Positions 22,201-35,599 are shown, counted from the first letter of the stretch. The stretch: DNA of 64,000 bases from Siderastrea radians (GCA_964017195.1 OZ024894.1:1736501-1800500), one strand, 5' to 3'. Translations and numbers: made by a program. The notes: generated by a model not told the origin, from the sequence alone.

Positions 22201-23500
22201 GGCGTTCGGCAACGGTCTGTCAGAGTTATCAGTAAATATGATGCTGGCGCCCTTCCATCATTTGCCAATGCAGAAGAGATGAATCAGGCAGAAGTAACCA
22301 GTTCCAGAATGCACTTTGAAGGAGAACAGTGTGGAGATGAAAATGTAGTAGAAGCTGTAAACGGGGAGCATCATCCTGTCCAAGTCCTGTTTCAAAAGGG
22401 ATTTGTCCTCGCAGTCAAGCCGGGATACGTTATGTTTGCTCCAGATGACATCGCAAGAGCAAATTTCTACATTACTATGACGGAATCAGATGTATTTGAT
22501 AACCCCAATGAGACCGAAATGAATGTTCTGTGGTACTCCTTTACTGAGACTACAGATGAACAATTTGGCTGCTTTGTGGCCGTAGGATCCGAAAAAGTCT
22601 TAAAGAAAGGAATCCTGTTTCCTTTGAGTGACACTGACATAACCACTCGAGACAATAATGATATTATTCACTTAACAGACACATGCTACTCACAAATACT
22701 GAACTCTTTAAACTCCCAAACCCCAACCGCTTGTGCAGTGGCAGAGTTTGTAGAATATGAAAATCAAGAACAGAATGACCAACTGCAAACAGAGTGCCCT
22801 GTTGAAAGCGAACATGTCGAATATCTTGACATTGAAGCAACTGAAATTGGAAGCCGCAGAGAAAGAGGCGTTAGAAAAAGGGGAAAGGAGGACATGGTGT
22901 ACTACTGACATGGCTAAAAAGGTGGGAGGGTAGAATAACCCTCATTTCAAGTCAACAGGTTAGTTGTGTATGTTAAACCTACGAGCTTGTGGGATCGCAT
23001 AAAGAAAACTCAGTCTTTAAATGTCGTAAATGGCATAGAGCACTGAACAAACAGAACGTCGCCAAAGAATCCAACAATCCTTTATTGTTTCAATAACTGT
23101 TTATATTGCTTTTGGTGAATTTAAACCGTGAGTAATGCAATTTGCTATTGAAGTGAAATATTTATCAACTGTGAATTACACTGAATAAACTTTTAAGCCA
23201 TTTCAATCCGAAAAACGAAGATCTTCCTGAAAAAAACGAAGATTTGCAAAAAAATCGCGAAGAAAACGAAGACCGTGGGTACCCATAGAGAGGCTCACAA
23301 TTTCAACGCCTCCTGCATGATATTTGACAAAAATACCGTAAGAACAGCTTGAGGCATAAGACACTCGAAAGCGTTATCAAGGATGGATTGATCCTTGTAA
23401 TACCTTACCTTGTACCTTGACTGCTCGGAGACTTTTGACACAAGTGAATACGAATTTCCCTCACGTATTTACCAATGTTTGCTCGCCAAGCAGCCGCCAT
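19293..23500 (-). CDS. NDUFA2: NADH dehydrogenase 1 alpha subcomplex subunit 2 (complex I B8), three exons
   Basis: Complete minus-strand gene of 97 residues: exon 1 23409-23500, exon 2 20643-20749, exon 3 19293-19387, all GT-AG, total 294 nt including TAA. Exon 1 reads [20 protein letters not shown] then [10 protein letters not shown]. Exon 2 carries [31 protein letters not shown] and MYARYG. Exon 3 ends in [16 protein letters not shown]. These follow human NDUFA2 block by block ([48 protein letters not shown]) at almost the same length (99 in human). It is a small thioredoxin-fold accessory subunit of the matrix arm of mitochondrial complex I. Intron 1 (2659 bases) is mostly a DNA transposon (21127-23297). 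An ORF on the opposite strand at 23410-23640 is a shadow of exon 1. Confidence 0.93.
21127..23297 (+). mobile_element. DNA transposon with 18-bp terminal inverted repeats inside NDUFA2 intron 1
   Basis: The 2171-base element is bounded by TGAGCCTCTCTATGGGTA (21127-21144) and its exact reverse complement TACCCATAGAGAGGCTCA (23280-23297). Subterminal regions on both sides carry repeated CGAAGA/GAAGATC motifs, possible transposase binding sites. Between them is a transposase-like gene on the plus strand (21580-22908), opposite to the host gene. No convincing target-site duplication was found next to the ends (ATCACAGT left, CAATTTCA right), so the superfamily cannot be assigned on that basis. 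Confidence 0.75.
21580..22908 (+). pseudogene. Transposase-like gene of the TIR element, internally deleted or frameshifted
   Basis: An N-terminal exon (21580-21729, 50 codons, donor AAG/GTAAGC) fits phase 0 with an exon from 21789 (acceptor TTTTATAG) reading [19 protein letters not shown] and ending at TAG near 21907. A second long frame, offset by one base, runs 21862-22908. It opens with [28 protein letters not shown] and [11 protein letters not shown], then a diverged C-terminal region ending in a basic tail ([15 protein letters not shown]). The helix [10 protein letters not shown] resembles the region carrying the last catalytic Glu in RNase-H-like transposases, where an E precedes FF and a basic loop. 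This is inference by pattern; I cannot name the family. The catalytic Asp-containing middle is missing and the frames do not join, so the copy is probably inactive. Confidence 0.5.
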
Positions 23501-23842
23501 CTTGGTCTTGTACCCAGATTTCCACCATCGATTTCCACGGGTCACCACCTGAATTATTAGCCGGCGATCTTTTTGGTCAGCAATATGAATTGTACCCAGA
23601 CTATCATTGCTCCTCGGTCAAGATCCAAGGTCCACTGTGATCTCTAATCAAATCACAGATTGAAGAGGGAGGCGACGATCGATTAAAGAGTGTCGCACAA
23701 TTTTGTAGCTATGCACACAAGTCACGCCACAAAGATAAGCAACAAACCAGTCAGAAGTTCCGCTTTCTCAGAAACCTCAGCCGTGAAAAATATTGAAGTA
23801 AACAGATCAAGCTAACCATATAAATCTGTTTCGTAACTCTAG
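23501..23842. promoter_or_regulatory. Divergent 5' region between NDUFA2 and the kelch gene copy
   Basis: 342 bases between the NDUFA2 start codon (minus) and the ATG of the broken BTB-kelch gene (plus). The NDUFA2 promoter must lie here. It contains CCAAT-like and purine-rich sequence but no clear TATA box, and no coding frame is supported. Confidence 0.35.
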
Positions 23843-25039
23843 ATGCAGCGTCCTTCCTTTGAAGATTGTCCGTGCGATGTCGCATTGGTGGTTGAAGGTG
23901 GAAAAGAGTTCAAGGCGCATGGAATCCTTTTGTCGGAAGTAAGCCCTTTCTTCGACAGGCTCCTTAAAAGTGACATGAAGGAAAAACGAGAAGGAGTGAT
24001 TCGCCTAGAGCAATTTTCTGAGTCGCTAATGAAGGATATCCTGGATTATATTTACACGGGCAATCCTCAAGTTTCTCTGACAAATGCTGAAGAACTGGTT
24101 GCAGCAGCAGACTTTCTCCTTATTCCCGATCTCGAAAGCTTCGTGATGAAATCTCTAGCACAAAACTTGACCGCGTCAAACTGCCTTTCAACCTTCTATT
24201 TGGCAGAACGTAGTGACTTTGAGAAACTCCTGGACGAAACCGAAAGATTCATCCACTCAAACTTTGCTTCCGTGACAAATTCAGAACGTTTCCTTAATTT
24301 TCCAATCGAGGACGTTGAATGGTGGATTACAAGACATGGACTGTTTAATCTTACAGAAAATGACATTGAAAATATCGTAAGGAGATGGATTGATCACGAC
24401 AAACCAAAGCGTAAAGGGAAATTTAAAGAACTGTTTTCGCTTGTTATTGTAACTTGTGGAGGCAATGATACCTTCTGCTACCTTCCCCAGAAAGGACAGT
24501 GGTGCAAGTTCGCATCTTCAAAATATGATTTTAAAGATCCTCGACAGTTGTTGTCCGTGAAAGGTAGATTATACAATTTCAGCCTAAAGTTATTTGGTTC
24601 GTGTTTCTTGCGCTGGAGTCCCTGGTCGGATCAGTGGACCGCGTACAGGGCAGGTACAGTGCATGTGGAGCGGCATGCCGAGGAAAGATTTACGTTGCTG
24701 GCGGAAAGCAACACGGTGACCGCTATTTGCCGGTGAACTTGTGAAGTGTACGATATTGGAAAGGACGAGTGGCAGTTCATAGCAAGCGTGAGAGTTCCTC
24801 GCTCCGAGGCCAGCATGGTGTGCTATCTTGGTACACTGTATGTGTTGGGCGGAGTGAGTAAAGATGGCAATGAAAGTCAGCTGACTGTCGAATGCTACGA
24901 TGAAGAGGCAAACGAGTGGAACGAAACAACAACAATACCCAAGCAGGTGTCAGATAAGTCTGATTCATGTAAATTTCAAGCTTGTCTGCTGAGAAGTTAC
25001 AAAGGATTTATTGATTGTCTCCACCCCACTGGACAGTGA
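23843..25039 (+). pseudogene. BTB-BACK-kelch gene copy with compensating frameshifts
   Basis: The first 297 codons (23843-24736) encode a BTB domain (CDVALVVEGGKEFKAHGILL, SPFFDRLLKSDMKE, YIYTGNPQVSL; about residues 8-110), a BACK domain (LTASNCLSTFYLAERSDFEK onward to about 200) and the start of kelch repeats (WSPWSDQWTAYRAGTVHV). The frame then gives non-family sequence and stops at 24734. The kelch sequence continues in the +1-shifted frame from about 24661 (CRGKIYVAGGK) and returns to the original frame at about 24743 (EVYDIGKDEWQF), running on to a stop at 25039 with a further repeat (LGTLYVLGGVSKDGNE). Two opposite indels bracketing about 80 bases explain this. Functional relatives are Cullin-3 substrate adaptors. 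It could also be a real gene with sequencing errors; the pseudogene call is the simpler reading. Confidence 0.7.
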
Positions 25040-26868
25040 ACGTACAGCACCTGAACACAAGCCCATTGGTGTTGGATGAATGTGAAAATGGCAAGGCGCA
25101 TTCGTTAATCGACCCTGTATAGAAATTTTCACGTACACAACGGATCATCCTGTAGACAAATGCATACAGCGAAGAAATTAAAGCATGAGACTTATAATAA
25201 ATAAATTAATGAATAAATACATTAAATAGATAACAGTCAAATTGGCAGCCAAAATCATAGACTGCGAGTAGTCGTCCTATTTTCCTCAGATCCTAAGCGG
25301 CAGGAGAAATGTATAAATTATGCAAATCACTGGTAAAATGAGCAGGGATTGGGGAAAGGTAGGAATTTCTTCTTCACACTGCGCCCGGGCCACTTTGCCG
25401 CTAAACAAATTAGGAGAAGAGAGAGACTGCTCGCTGTCTACCAAACTCATATCACTGAGGCAAACAATGCAATATAATACAATACAACACAATACTCAAA
25501 TTTTATTTAAGTGTCAAGTCTTCTAGCGATACCATCAGTGGCACACTGCAGTGTAAAATATAATCAGGGACGCTAATGTACGGTGTATCTATGACTGCTT
25601 CAACAAAATCATTAGTGGAGCGGTACAATACAGACGCAATAAGAAAATAAAAATTTAATGATATTGAAAATTAAAACAAATCTTATATTCGGAAAGCTAG
25701 CCTAGTGAGTGCAGTTCCTTGTTACATGAAAGAAATCAGCGTGGGCATTTTGAAAGAGTCACTGTGTTGACCGGCGATTTGCGTGGCATAGGGCATTTTC
25801 TTTTTTTAACGAAATATGAGTGTATGAGCAGATCAGAATACGTCTTTGTTCTTTGTTATTTTGTGCATTTTGTGGTGTGCGTATTGCCTTGACTTGAATT
25901 TGGAGCTTGCATCCAATTAAGAAAATAGGTCTATTCTACTTGCCGAAGTCAATTAAGAAATCCCTTTATTTTCTCTTGCCAAAATATAATGAAACAACAT
26001 GAATCAATATATTAGCGACAGATCGCAAAACTAATAACTATGAAAATAAGTTTTGAGAACGTAACTCAACATACTGCAGTTTTCCTCACAGTAGTCGTGA
26101 CATCCTAACACTCCAGGCGAATTCAAGAAAACAAATTTTACACCGTGACATTTGCGAACAATTCATAGTCATGAAAATGCTTACCCTGCGAGCAGAGTCT
26201 CCTTCGGTCTTCCTTGAAAAATCGGGAAGAGAAGAGAACCGGGTATAAAATGCTTCATTTTTAAAACAAAATAAATTTCGTGACAATTTTCATGAAGATG
26301 AAAATTACCCTAAGTCGAGTTTCGTGCATCCAACATCAAGATTTTTTCCGTTTGACATTTTTTCGCACATTTGATAACAATGTTCGATACATCGAAAAAA
26401 AGACGTGTTAATTTTTGTCTTTGTTCTCCTTTATCTCTAAAATAAAATTAACTCCTTTTTGTATTAAGCCAATTATATTTCTCCGAATAACAAAAAGGAT
26501 CTTTGCACAAGAGTAACTGACAGAGGTTTTTTTAATAGGAATTTATGTTTCCAAAATCTTCTAAGAATTTGCAAAAGAGTTCACTCTTTCAGTCAGTCCC
26601 TCAAAATATAAAACCATTGAACGGCTTCACTGCATGCCTAAATGAACGGCTCGCCTAAATATGACGTTAGAAACATGATCATGGTAGCTGGTACTCTCTA
26701 AATTATTTATTAGCGGACTAAACAGGAATGCCGAATCAACGACAGGTGTACGAGGAAATAACAAACGAAGAGCAGCTGAACAAGACAACATTACTAGTTA
26801 CCACGCGGAAAACTCGGGAATAAAACTCTAGCTAGACATAACGAGAATCACAGCAATCATCTCGAGAG
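25040..26868. other. Intergenic stretch, one MITE, no gene seen
   Basis: AT-rich sequence between the kelch copy and the PAN-EGF gene. It contains the foldback element at 25257-25446 and AATACAATACAACACAATAC-type simple sequence near 25470. No coding frame with protein character is seen. Confidence 0.5.
25257..25446. repeat. MITE related to the 2838-3062 element
   Basis: The left end AGACTGCGAGTAGTC is mirrored by GAGACTGCTCGCTGTCT on the right, and GAGAGAGACTGCTCG is shared with the element at 2838-3062. Confidence 0.55.
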
Positions 26869-29225
<2,357 letters not shown>

Positions 29226-29369
29226 TTCATTACCCCGGTAACCTCTGTTACAACTACACATCACAGCAACAACAATAAACAACAAAAACAATAACGACGA
29301 ACTAAAGCTCAGACAGCAGTAGCTAAGCTACGCAGGGAGCGAACTTAGCAATATAAACTATTAATACGT

Positions 29370-30590
29370 GTTATTATTCAACAAATTGTCACTATGCCCA
29401 TATATGGTAAGGAAGCCCTCAATATCTGTCATCCGTACATGACAGATATCCTACGATATACGTAAATGGCCATATTTGGAAGTGCACTACAGAGTTTCTT
29501 TCATTGCTTCTTTGGTGGCCATTTTGAAAAGCGAGGCAGTTTTAGCAGTGTTCTCCGGAAATTTTAACTCCCTGGAAGAAACTTTCCACGATTAAATGCT
29601 CTCAAAACGTCAACAAGTATTTGCTTCAACTCACAAAGATATCCAGAGGTTGACTTGGAATTTTCATAGTGAGAACTCAACCAAGAAAATGCTATTGCGA
29701 ACGAAGCAGCACACTTGCTCACGGAAAGTTGTAGAGACTAATTATAAAGTTAAAAAGATTTTGATTCACAGGAAGAGGACTTATTCTCGGTAAGGTAGCA
29801 GTTTCTTTTTACTTTGTCTTGTCATTTCCAAACATGAGTCTCTAAGTATCGGGTGATATTCCGCGCGATTTCGCAGGATAATTGTTAAATACTTAGCCGA
29901 CGAGGCCGTAGGCCGAGTTGGCTAAATCAGGGGATATTCCGCAAGATTGAGCAGGATAATTGTTTTATTATTCAATAAATTCCCATCGACTACCATTTTC
30001 AGAACGAGAAAAACTACGGCTCTATGATGAAAACGCTAAAAGCTAGCAACACATAAGCTTAATAAAAATCAAAACAGAACTTCAAGAAATCGAAGTTTAC
30101 TACCGTTGACTTACTGAAAGACTTATTTACAAACTCCTGTTTGGAAATGACAAGACAAAGTAAAAAAAATATTGCTTCCTTACCGAGAGTAAGTCCTCTT
30201 CCTGTGAATTAAAATCTTTTCAACTTTACAACTTTCCGTGATCAAGTCTGCTGCTTTGTTCGCAATAGCATTTTCTTGGTTGAGTTCGCACTATGAAAAT
30301 TCCAGGTCAACCTCTGGATATCTTTGTGAGCGGAAGCAAATACTTGTTGACGTTTTGAGAGCATTTAATCGTGGAAAGTTTCTTCCAGGGAGTTAAAAAT
30401 TCCGGAGAACACTGCTAAAACTGCCCCGCTTTTCAAAATGGCCACCAAACAAGCAATGAACGAAAGTCTGTAGTGCACTTTCAAATATGGTCAGTTACGT
30501 ATATCGCAGGATATCTGTCATGTACGGATGACAGATATTGAGGGCTTCCTTACCATATATGGGCATAGTGACAATTTGTTGAATAATAAC
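29370..30590. repeat. Long foldback element, ~1.2 kb, GTTATTATTCAACAAATTG termini
   Basis: The left arm (29370 to about 29834) and right arm (about 30138-30590) are near reverse complements. Terminal GTTATTATTCAACAAATTG and CAATTTGTTGAATAATAAC match exactly. Both arms include ATATCTGTCAT and TTGAGGGCTTCC or complements. The roughly 300-base centre carries CGACGAGGCCGTAGGCCGAG. The right arm is repeated twice more downstream (from 32072 and 34006). The ORF in it (29596-29793) is not family-like. Confidence 0.75.
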
Positions 30591-31226
30591 AGGTGTTAAC
30601 ATTCACGTTGTTTTATCCGGCGTTTTAATTGGCCGAGAGACCACTACGTCACTGCAAATAACTGCCTACGAATAATTGTTTGTTCATGCGCATTACGGTG
30701 CGAAGTTGTTTTGCTGCGAATAATTCTGTTCGTGCGCAGTTGAGTCACCTGTTCAGAGCTCAAACTTAAACGCGAGCAAGTAAGCCATTAAAGTGCGGAA
30801 CTTCTGCGATTTTTGACTAAAACATTTGAAGAAAAAAGTGTGAATCTTCCTTTTGAACGTTGTACTTTTGGCAAATCAGTTGATGTATTCGTTTTAAAGC
30901 AATTAATTATTGGCGAAAGCGGAATTTACTTATTTTGTTATTTTTGTGCAGAATATTAAAGTTTTGAACGAAATGAAAGCGCGCAGTTGGTGTAGGAATA
31001 AATAATTGTGAAACAAGCGTGCTGGTTAAATGCATAAACACATTGCCTTGTTGAATGATAAAACAATTAAATGTAAAGAAGATCCTCGCAGTTATTAACG
31101 CAACTTATGCAGTTGCGAAATATATGTTCAAATATATGTTCAAATATATGAGTTTCATATATTCACAATTTCATCTTCATCTTTCCCGGGTACATTACGA
31201 ACCAATTTAATGACCAGCTCCCAGTT

Positions 31227-31298
31227 GGCTTGATAGCTCAATTGGTTAGAGCGCTGCACCGGTATCGCAGAGGTCAGGGTTCGAATCCCGGCAAGCCT
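31227..31298 (+). repeat. tRNA-like (SINE-type) sequence, copy 1
   Basis: Perfect internal pol III promoter boxes: box A TAGCTCAATTGGTTAGAGC and box B GGGTTCGAATCCC. The D-arm (GCTC/GAGC) and most of the acceptor stem (GGCTTG with CAAGCC) pair. The anticodon loop lacks the usual T before the anticodon, the central triplet would be GGT (Thr, not normally used in eukaryotic nuclear genomes), and stems contain mismatches. I therefore read it as a tRNA-derived SINE head rather than a working tRNA gene. It sits in a 48-base inverted repeat (31072-31120 with 31318-31367). Confidence 0.65.
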
Positions 31299-31422
31299 GA
31301 TTTTTTCAGGCTTTCTTTTCGCAACTGCATAAGTTGCGTTAATAACTGCGAGGATCTTCTTTACATTTATTTCTTCATTCCGCAGTTCAAATATATGAGT
31401 TTCATATATTCACAATTTGATA

Positions 31423-31571
31423 AAACAATTATTGAACTCCATTTCGCAAAATATCGTGATTTGTCAGTGTCTCGCAGATCAATTATTTGCCTCTGCCTTC
31501 GGCATCGGCAAATAATTGATCTGCTCGCCTGGCTGACAAATCACGGTATTTTGCTCAACCTCGTCCAATAA
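31423..31571. repeat. Short palindromic MITE, copy 1 (copy 2 at 33357-33505)
   Basis: Outer ends TTATTGAACTCCATTTCG and GCTCAACCTCGTCCAATAA are imperfect complements. Inner GCAAAATATCGTGATTTGTC and GACAAATCACGGTATTTTGC pair, and the core CAGATCAATTATTTGCC / GGCAAATAATTGATCTG is a near-perfect hairpin. Confidence 0.7.
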
Positions 31572-31692
31572 TTAACAATTATCCTGCGAAATCGCGCGGA
31601 ATATCACCTGATACTTAGCCGACGAGGCCGTAGGCCGAGTTGGTTAAATCAGGGGATATTCCGTAAGATTGAGCAGGATAATTGTTTTATTA

Positions 31693-31903
31693 GGCCCAGT
31701 TCAGACTCCGTACCTCTCATGTGCCGTACCAAATACATTTTCGCTCCAAGGTCGTATTAAGCGGCGAGCTTTGCCTTACCCAGAGATTTTACCTTGCCTA
31801 ATTGAATTCTGTCGAAAAAAACTGATTTGGACACCGTTCCACTGCCAATTAACTACGAACTACTTGGTACGGCACATGAGAGGTACGGCGCCTGAACTGG
31901 GCC
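31693..31903. repeat. PIF/Harbinger-type MITE with TTA duplication, copy 1
   Basis: 211 bases, ends GGCCCAGTTCAG and CTGAACTGGGCC, inner arms CCGTACCTCTCATGTGCCG and CGGCACATGAGAGGTACGG. It is flanked by TTA on both sides (31690-31692, 31904-31906). The related sequence near 29960 lacks it, so an empty site is preserved in the same block. The 3-bp TTA duplication is typical of PIF/Harbinger elements. Confidence 0.8.
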
Positions 31904-33160
31904 TTATTCAACAAATTCTCATCGACTACCATTTTCAGAACGAGAAAAACTATGGGCGGTGCTATGATGAAAACACTAAAAGCTAGCAACACATAATAAA
32001 AATTAAAACACAACTTCAAGAAATCGAAGTTTACTACCGTTGACTTACTGAAAGACTTATTTACAAACTCCTGTTTGGAAATGACAAGACAAAGTAAAAA
32101 AAATATTGCTTCCTTACCGAGAGTAAGTCCTCTTCCTGTGAATTAAAATCTTTTCAACTTTACAACTTTCCGTGATCAAGTCTGCTGCTTTGTTCGCAAT
32201 AGCATTTTCTTGGTTGAGTTCGCACTATGAAAATTCCAGGTCAACCTCTGGATATCTTTGTGAGCGGAAGCAAATACTTGTTGACGTTTTGAGAGCATTT
32301 AATCGTGGAAAGTTTCTTCCAGGGAGTTAAAAATTCCGGAGAACACTGCTAAAACTGCCCCGCTTTTCAAAATGGCCACCAAACAAGCAATGAACGAAAG
32401 TCTGTAGTGCACTTTCAAATATGGTCAGTTACGTATATCGCAGGATATCTGTCATGTACGGATGACAGATATTGAGGGCTTCCTTACCATATATGGGCAT
32501 AGTGACAATTTGTTGAATAATAACAGGTGTTAACATTCACGTTGTTTTATCCGGCGTTTTAATTGGCCGAGAGACCACTACGTCACTGCAAATAACTGCC
32601 TACGAATAATTGTTTGTTCATGCGCATTACGGTGCGAAGTTGTTTTGCTGCGAATAATTCTGTTCGTGCGCAGTTGAGTCACCTGTTCAGAGCTCAAACT
32701 TAAACGCGAGCAAGTAAGCCATTAAAGTGCGGAACTTCTGCGATTTTTGACTAAAACATTTGAAGAAAAAAGTGTGAATCTTCCTTTTGAACGTTGTACT
32801 TTTGGCAAATCAGTTGATGTATTCGTTTTAAAGCAATTAATTATTGGCGAAAGCGGAATTTACTTATTTTGTTATTTTTGTGCAGAATATTAAAGTTTTG
32901 AACGAAATGAAAGCGCGCAGTTGGTGTAGGAATAAATAATTGTGAAACAAGCGTGCTGGTTAAATGCATAAACACATTGCCTTGTTGAATGATAAAACAA
33001 TTAAATGTAAAGAAGATCCTCGCAGTTATTAACGCAACTTATGCAGTTGCGAAATATATGTTCAAATATATGTTCAAATATATGAGTTTCATATATTCAC
33101 AATTTCATCTTCATCTTTCCCGGGTACATTACGAACCAATTTAATGACCAGCTCCCAGTT

Positions 33161-33232
33161 GGCTTGATAGCTCAATTGGTTAGAGCGCTGCACCGGTATC
33201 GCAGAGGTCAGGGTTCGAATCCCGGCAAGCCT
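33161..33232 (+). repeat. tRNA-like (SINE-type) sequence, copy 2
   Basis: Base-for-base copy of 31227-31298 at an offset of 1934, with the same box A and box B and the same flanking inverted repeats. Confidence 0.65.
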
Positions 33233-33626
33233 GATTTTTTCAGGCTTTCTTTTCGCAACTGCATAAGTTGCGTTAATAACTGCGAGGATCTTCTTTACAT
33301 TTATTTCTTCATTCCGCAGTTCAAATATATGAGTTTCATATATTCACAATTTGATAAAACAATTATTGAACTCCATTTCGCAAAATATCGTGATTTGTCA
33401 GTGTCTCGCAGATCAATTATTTGCCTCTGCCTTCGGCATCGGCAAATAATTGATCTGCTCGCCTGGCTGACAAATCACGGTATTTTGCTCAACCTCGTCC
33501 AATAATTAACAATTATCCTGCGAAATCGCGCGGAATATCACCTGATACTTAGCCGACGAGGCCGTAGGCCGAGTTGGTTAAATCAGGGGATATTCCGTAA
33601 GATTGAGCAGGATAATTGTTTTATTA

Positions 33627-33837
33627 GGCCCAGTTCAGACTCCGTACCTCTCATGTGCCGTACCAAATACATTTTCGCTCCAAGGTCGTATTAAGCGGCG
33701 AGCTTTGCCTTACCCAGAGATTTTACCTTGCCTAATTGAATTCTGTCGAAAAAAACTGATTTGGACACCGTTCCACTGCCAATTAACTACGAACTACTTG
33801 GTACGGCACATGAGAGGTACGGCGCCTGAACTGGGCC
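33627..33837. repeat. PIF/Harbinger-type MITE with TTA duplication, copy 2
   Basis: Second copy of the 31693-31903 element, carried along by the tandem duplication and not an independent insertion, because flanks and offset are identical. Confidence 0.8.
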
Positions 33838-35599
33838 TTATTCAACAAATTCTCATCGACTACCATTTTCAGAACGAGAAAAACTATGGGCGGTGCTATG
33901 ATGAAAACACTAAAAGCTAGCAACACATAATAAAAATTAAAACACAACTTCAAGAAATCGAAGTTTACTACCGTTGACTTACTGAAAGACTTATTTACAA
34001 ACTCCTGTTTGGAAATGACAAGACAAAGTAAAAAAAATATTGCTTCCTTACCGAGAGTAAGTCCTCTTCCTGTGAATTAAAATCTTTTCAACTTTACAAC
34101 TTTCCGTGATCAAGTCTGCTGCTTTGTTCGCAATAGCATTTTCTTGGTTGAGTTCGCACTATGAAAATTCCAGGTCAACCTCTGGATATCTTTGTGAGCG
34201 GAAGCAAATACTTGTGGAATCGTGGAAAGTTTCTTCCAGGGAGTTAAAATTTCCGGAGAACACTGCTCAAACCGCCTCGCTTTTCAAAATGGCCGCCAAA
34301 CAAGCAATGAAAAGAAATTCTGCAGTGCACTTCCAAATATGGTCTTTTACGTATATCGCAAGATATCTGTCATGCAAGGATGACAGATATTGAGGGCTTC
34401 CTTACCATATATGGGCATAGTGACAATTGGTTGAATAATAATTGTTTAATATTCCGCACGATTTCGCAGGATAATTGTTAAATATAAGTACAAACAGACA
34501 AAAATGAATATAATAAAACAAACTAGTTACGAGAATTGAAACAAAATCGGTTCAAACAAAGGCTGTTACCATTTCGCCCGTTTTATCTCAATAGTACTGA
34601 AGGCCAAGCTGATCAAATCGGTAAGATTTGGCATTACATTTTAATCAATAACGTGTAGGTGAACGGTTGAAAAAAATGATAAATAAATAGAAAACTGGAT
34701 GTGTAAATGCTCTCTTTTTTTTAATTTCAAGGAAGCCCTATAGCTAACCATGCTTTCGCGCTCAAGTATTTTTTCTGATCCACTGGGGGCATAAGCGATC
34801 AAACTGGAGCAAACAACAAAACTAAAAATTCCCCCGGTTAACTGTCAAAACAGTGCTATCTTAGTGTGTTTTAAAACCATGCAGATCATTTCAAGAAACG
34901 AAAAATGTATCTACTTTTTTGGTAGGGAATAAATGGTGCTGCATTTCTAAGAAGACAAGGGGATTTTCAATTGACTTCAATTATATACTGCTTCGCATAG
35001 TTCATTTTGCTTCTGATCCCTTCAATTAAGGCCCGAGTTGGTTTAGAATTTATCTGGTAGAAAATAGAATTGTTCGCCAATATCTTCTACCATATTGGTT
35101 AAAACAAGATTACATTTTCCCATATTTTCATTCTTACACATGACCCAAGTCTATCGTTTCCAGCTCTCGCATGCGCATGAACTGTTCATCGCTTTGCTTT
35201 GTGTTTTACAAAGGAAGCTGAGGGTGCGACGATTATAACCTCGGTAATGCTATTAATGATACCCTCTTCCACAGTAGAAAGATTATTGGGAATTTTCGGC
35301 GAAGCTGCAATCAAAATTGGATTAGAAAATAATGGTTAACCCTTTAGAACGCAGGAAATTGTCGTCAGTATGGAAATGTAGAAAATTGTACAAATTGCAG
35401 AAATTCGCATATGTTTTAAAAAACTTTACACCTTTCTCTGTCACTCTCAACAGTCCAACACGTCTAACACTTGGAAAAAATAAAAAGATCCCACACTTTG
35501 CAGAAAAGAACAGTGCCGAACTCGAAAACGATGACACTTTGAGATCATAACGCCCCGGCCATCAGGTCTCATTTCATAGTCTCTAAAGTTACACTGAAC

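Larger units (their letters stand above)
30078..34214. repeat. Tandem duplication of a 1934-bp unit, two full copies plus a partial third
   Basis: Copy 1 is 30078-32011, copy 2 is 32012-33945, and copy 3 starts at 33946 and diverges after about 34214. Every landmark compared is shifted by exactly 1934 bases, and the two largest ORFs in the unit translate identically in both copies. Each unit contains, in order, the right arm of the foldback element, a unique stretch, a tRNA-like sequence between 48-base inverted repeats, a palindromic MITE (31423-31571) and a second MITE (31693-31903). Unequal crossing-over between the direct right-arm repeats would produce this; a scaffolding error would as well. 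Confidence 0.85.

Noticed and set aside
23410..23640. 76-codon plus-strand ORF upstream of the kelch copy
   Set aside because: It is antisense to NDUFA2 exon 1.
31227..31298. Functional tRNA-Thr(GGT) gene
   Set aside because: Missing the U before the anticodon, stem mismatches, an anticodon not normally used in eukaryotic nuclear genomes, and location in a repeat.
31230..31986. 113- and 105-codon ORFs, repeated at 33164-33920
   Set aside because: They run through the tRNA-like sequence and MITEs and are copied with the tandem repeat; no protein character.
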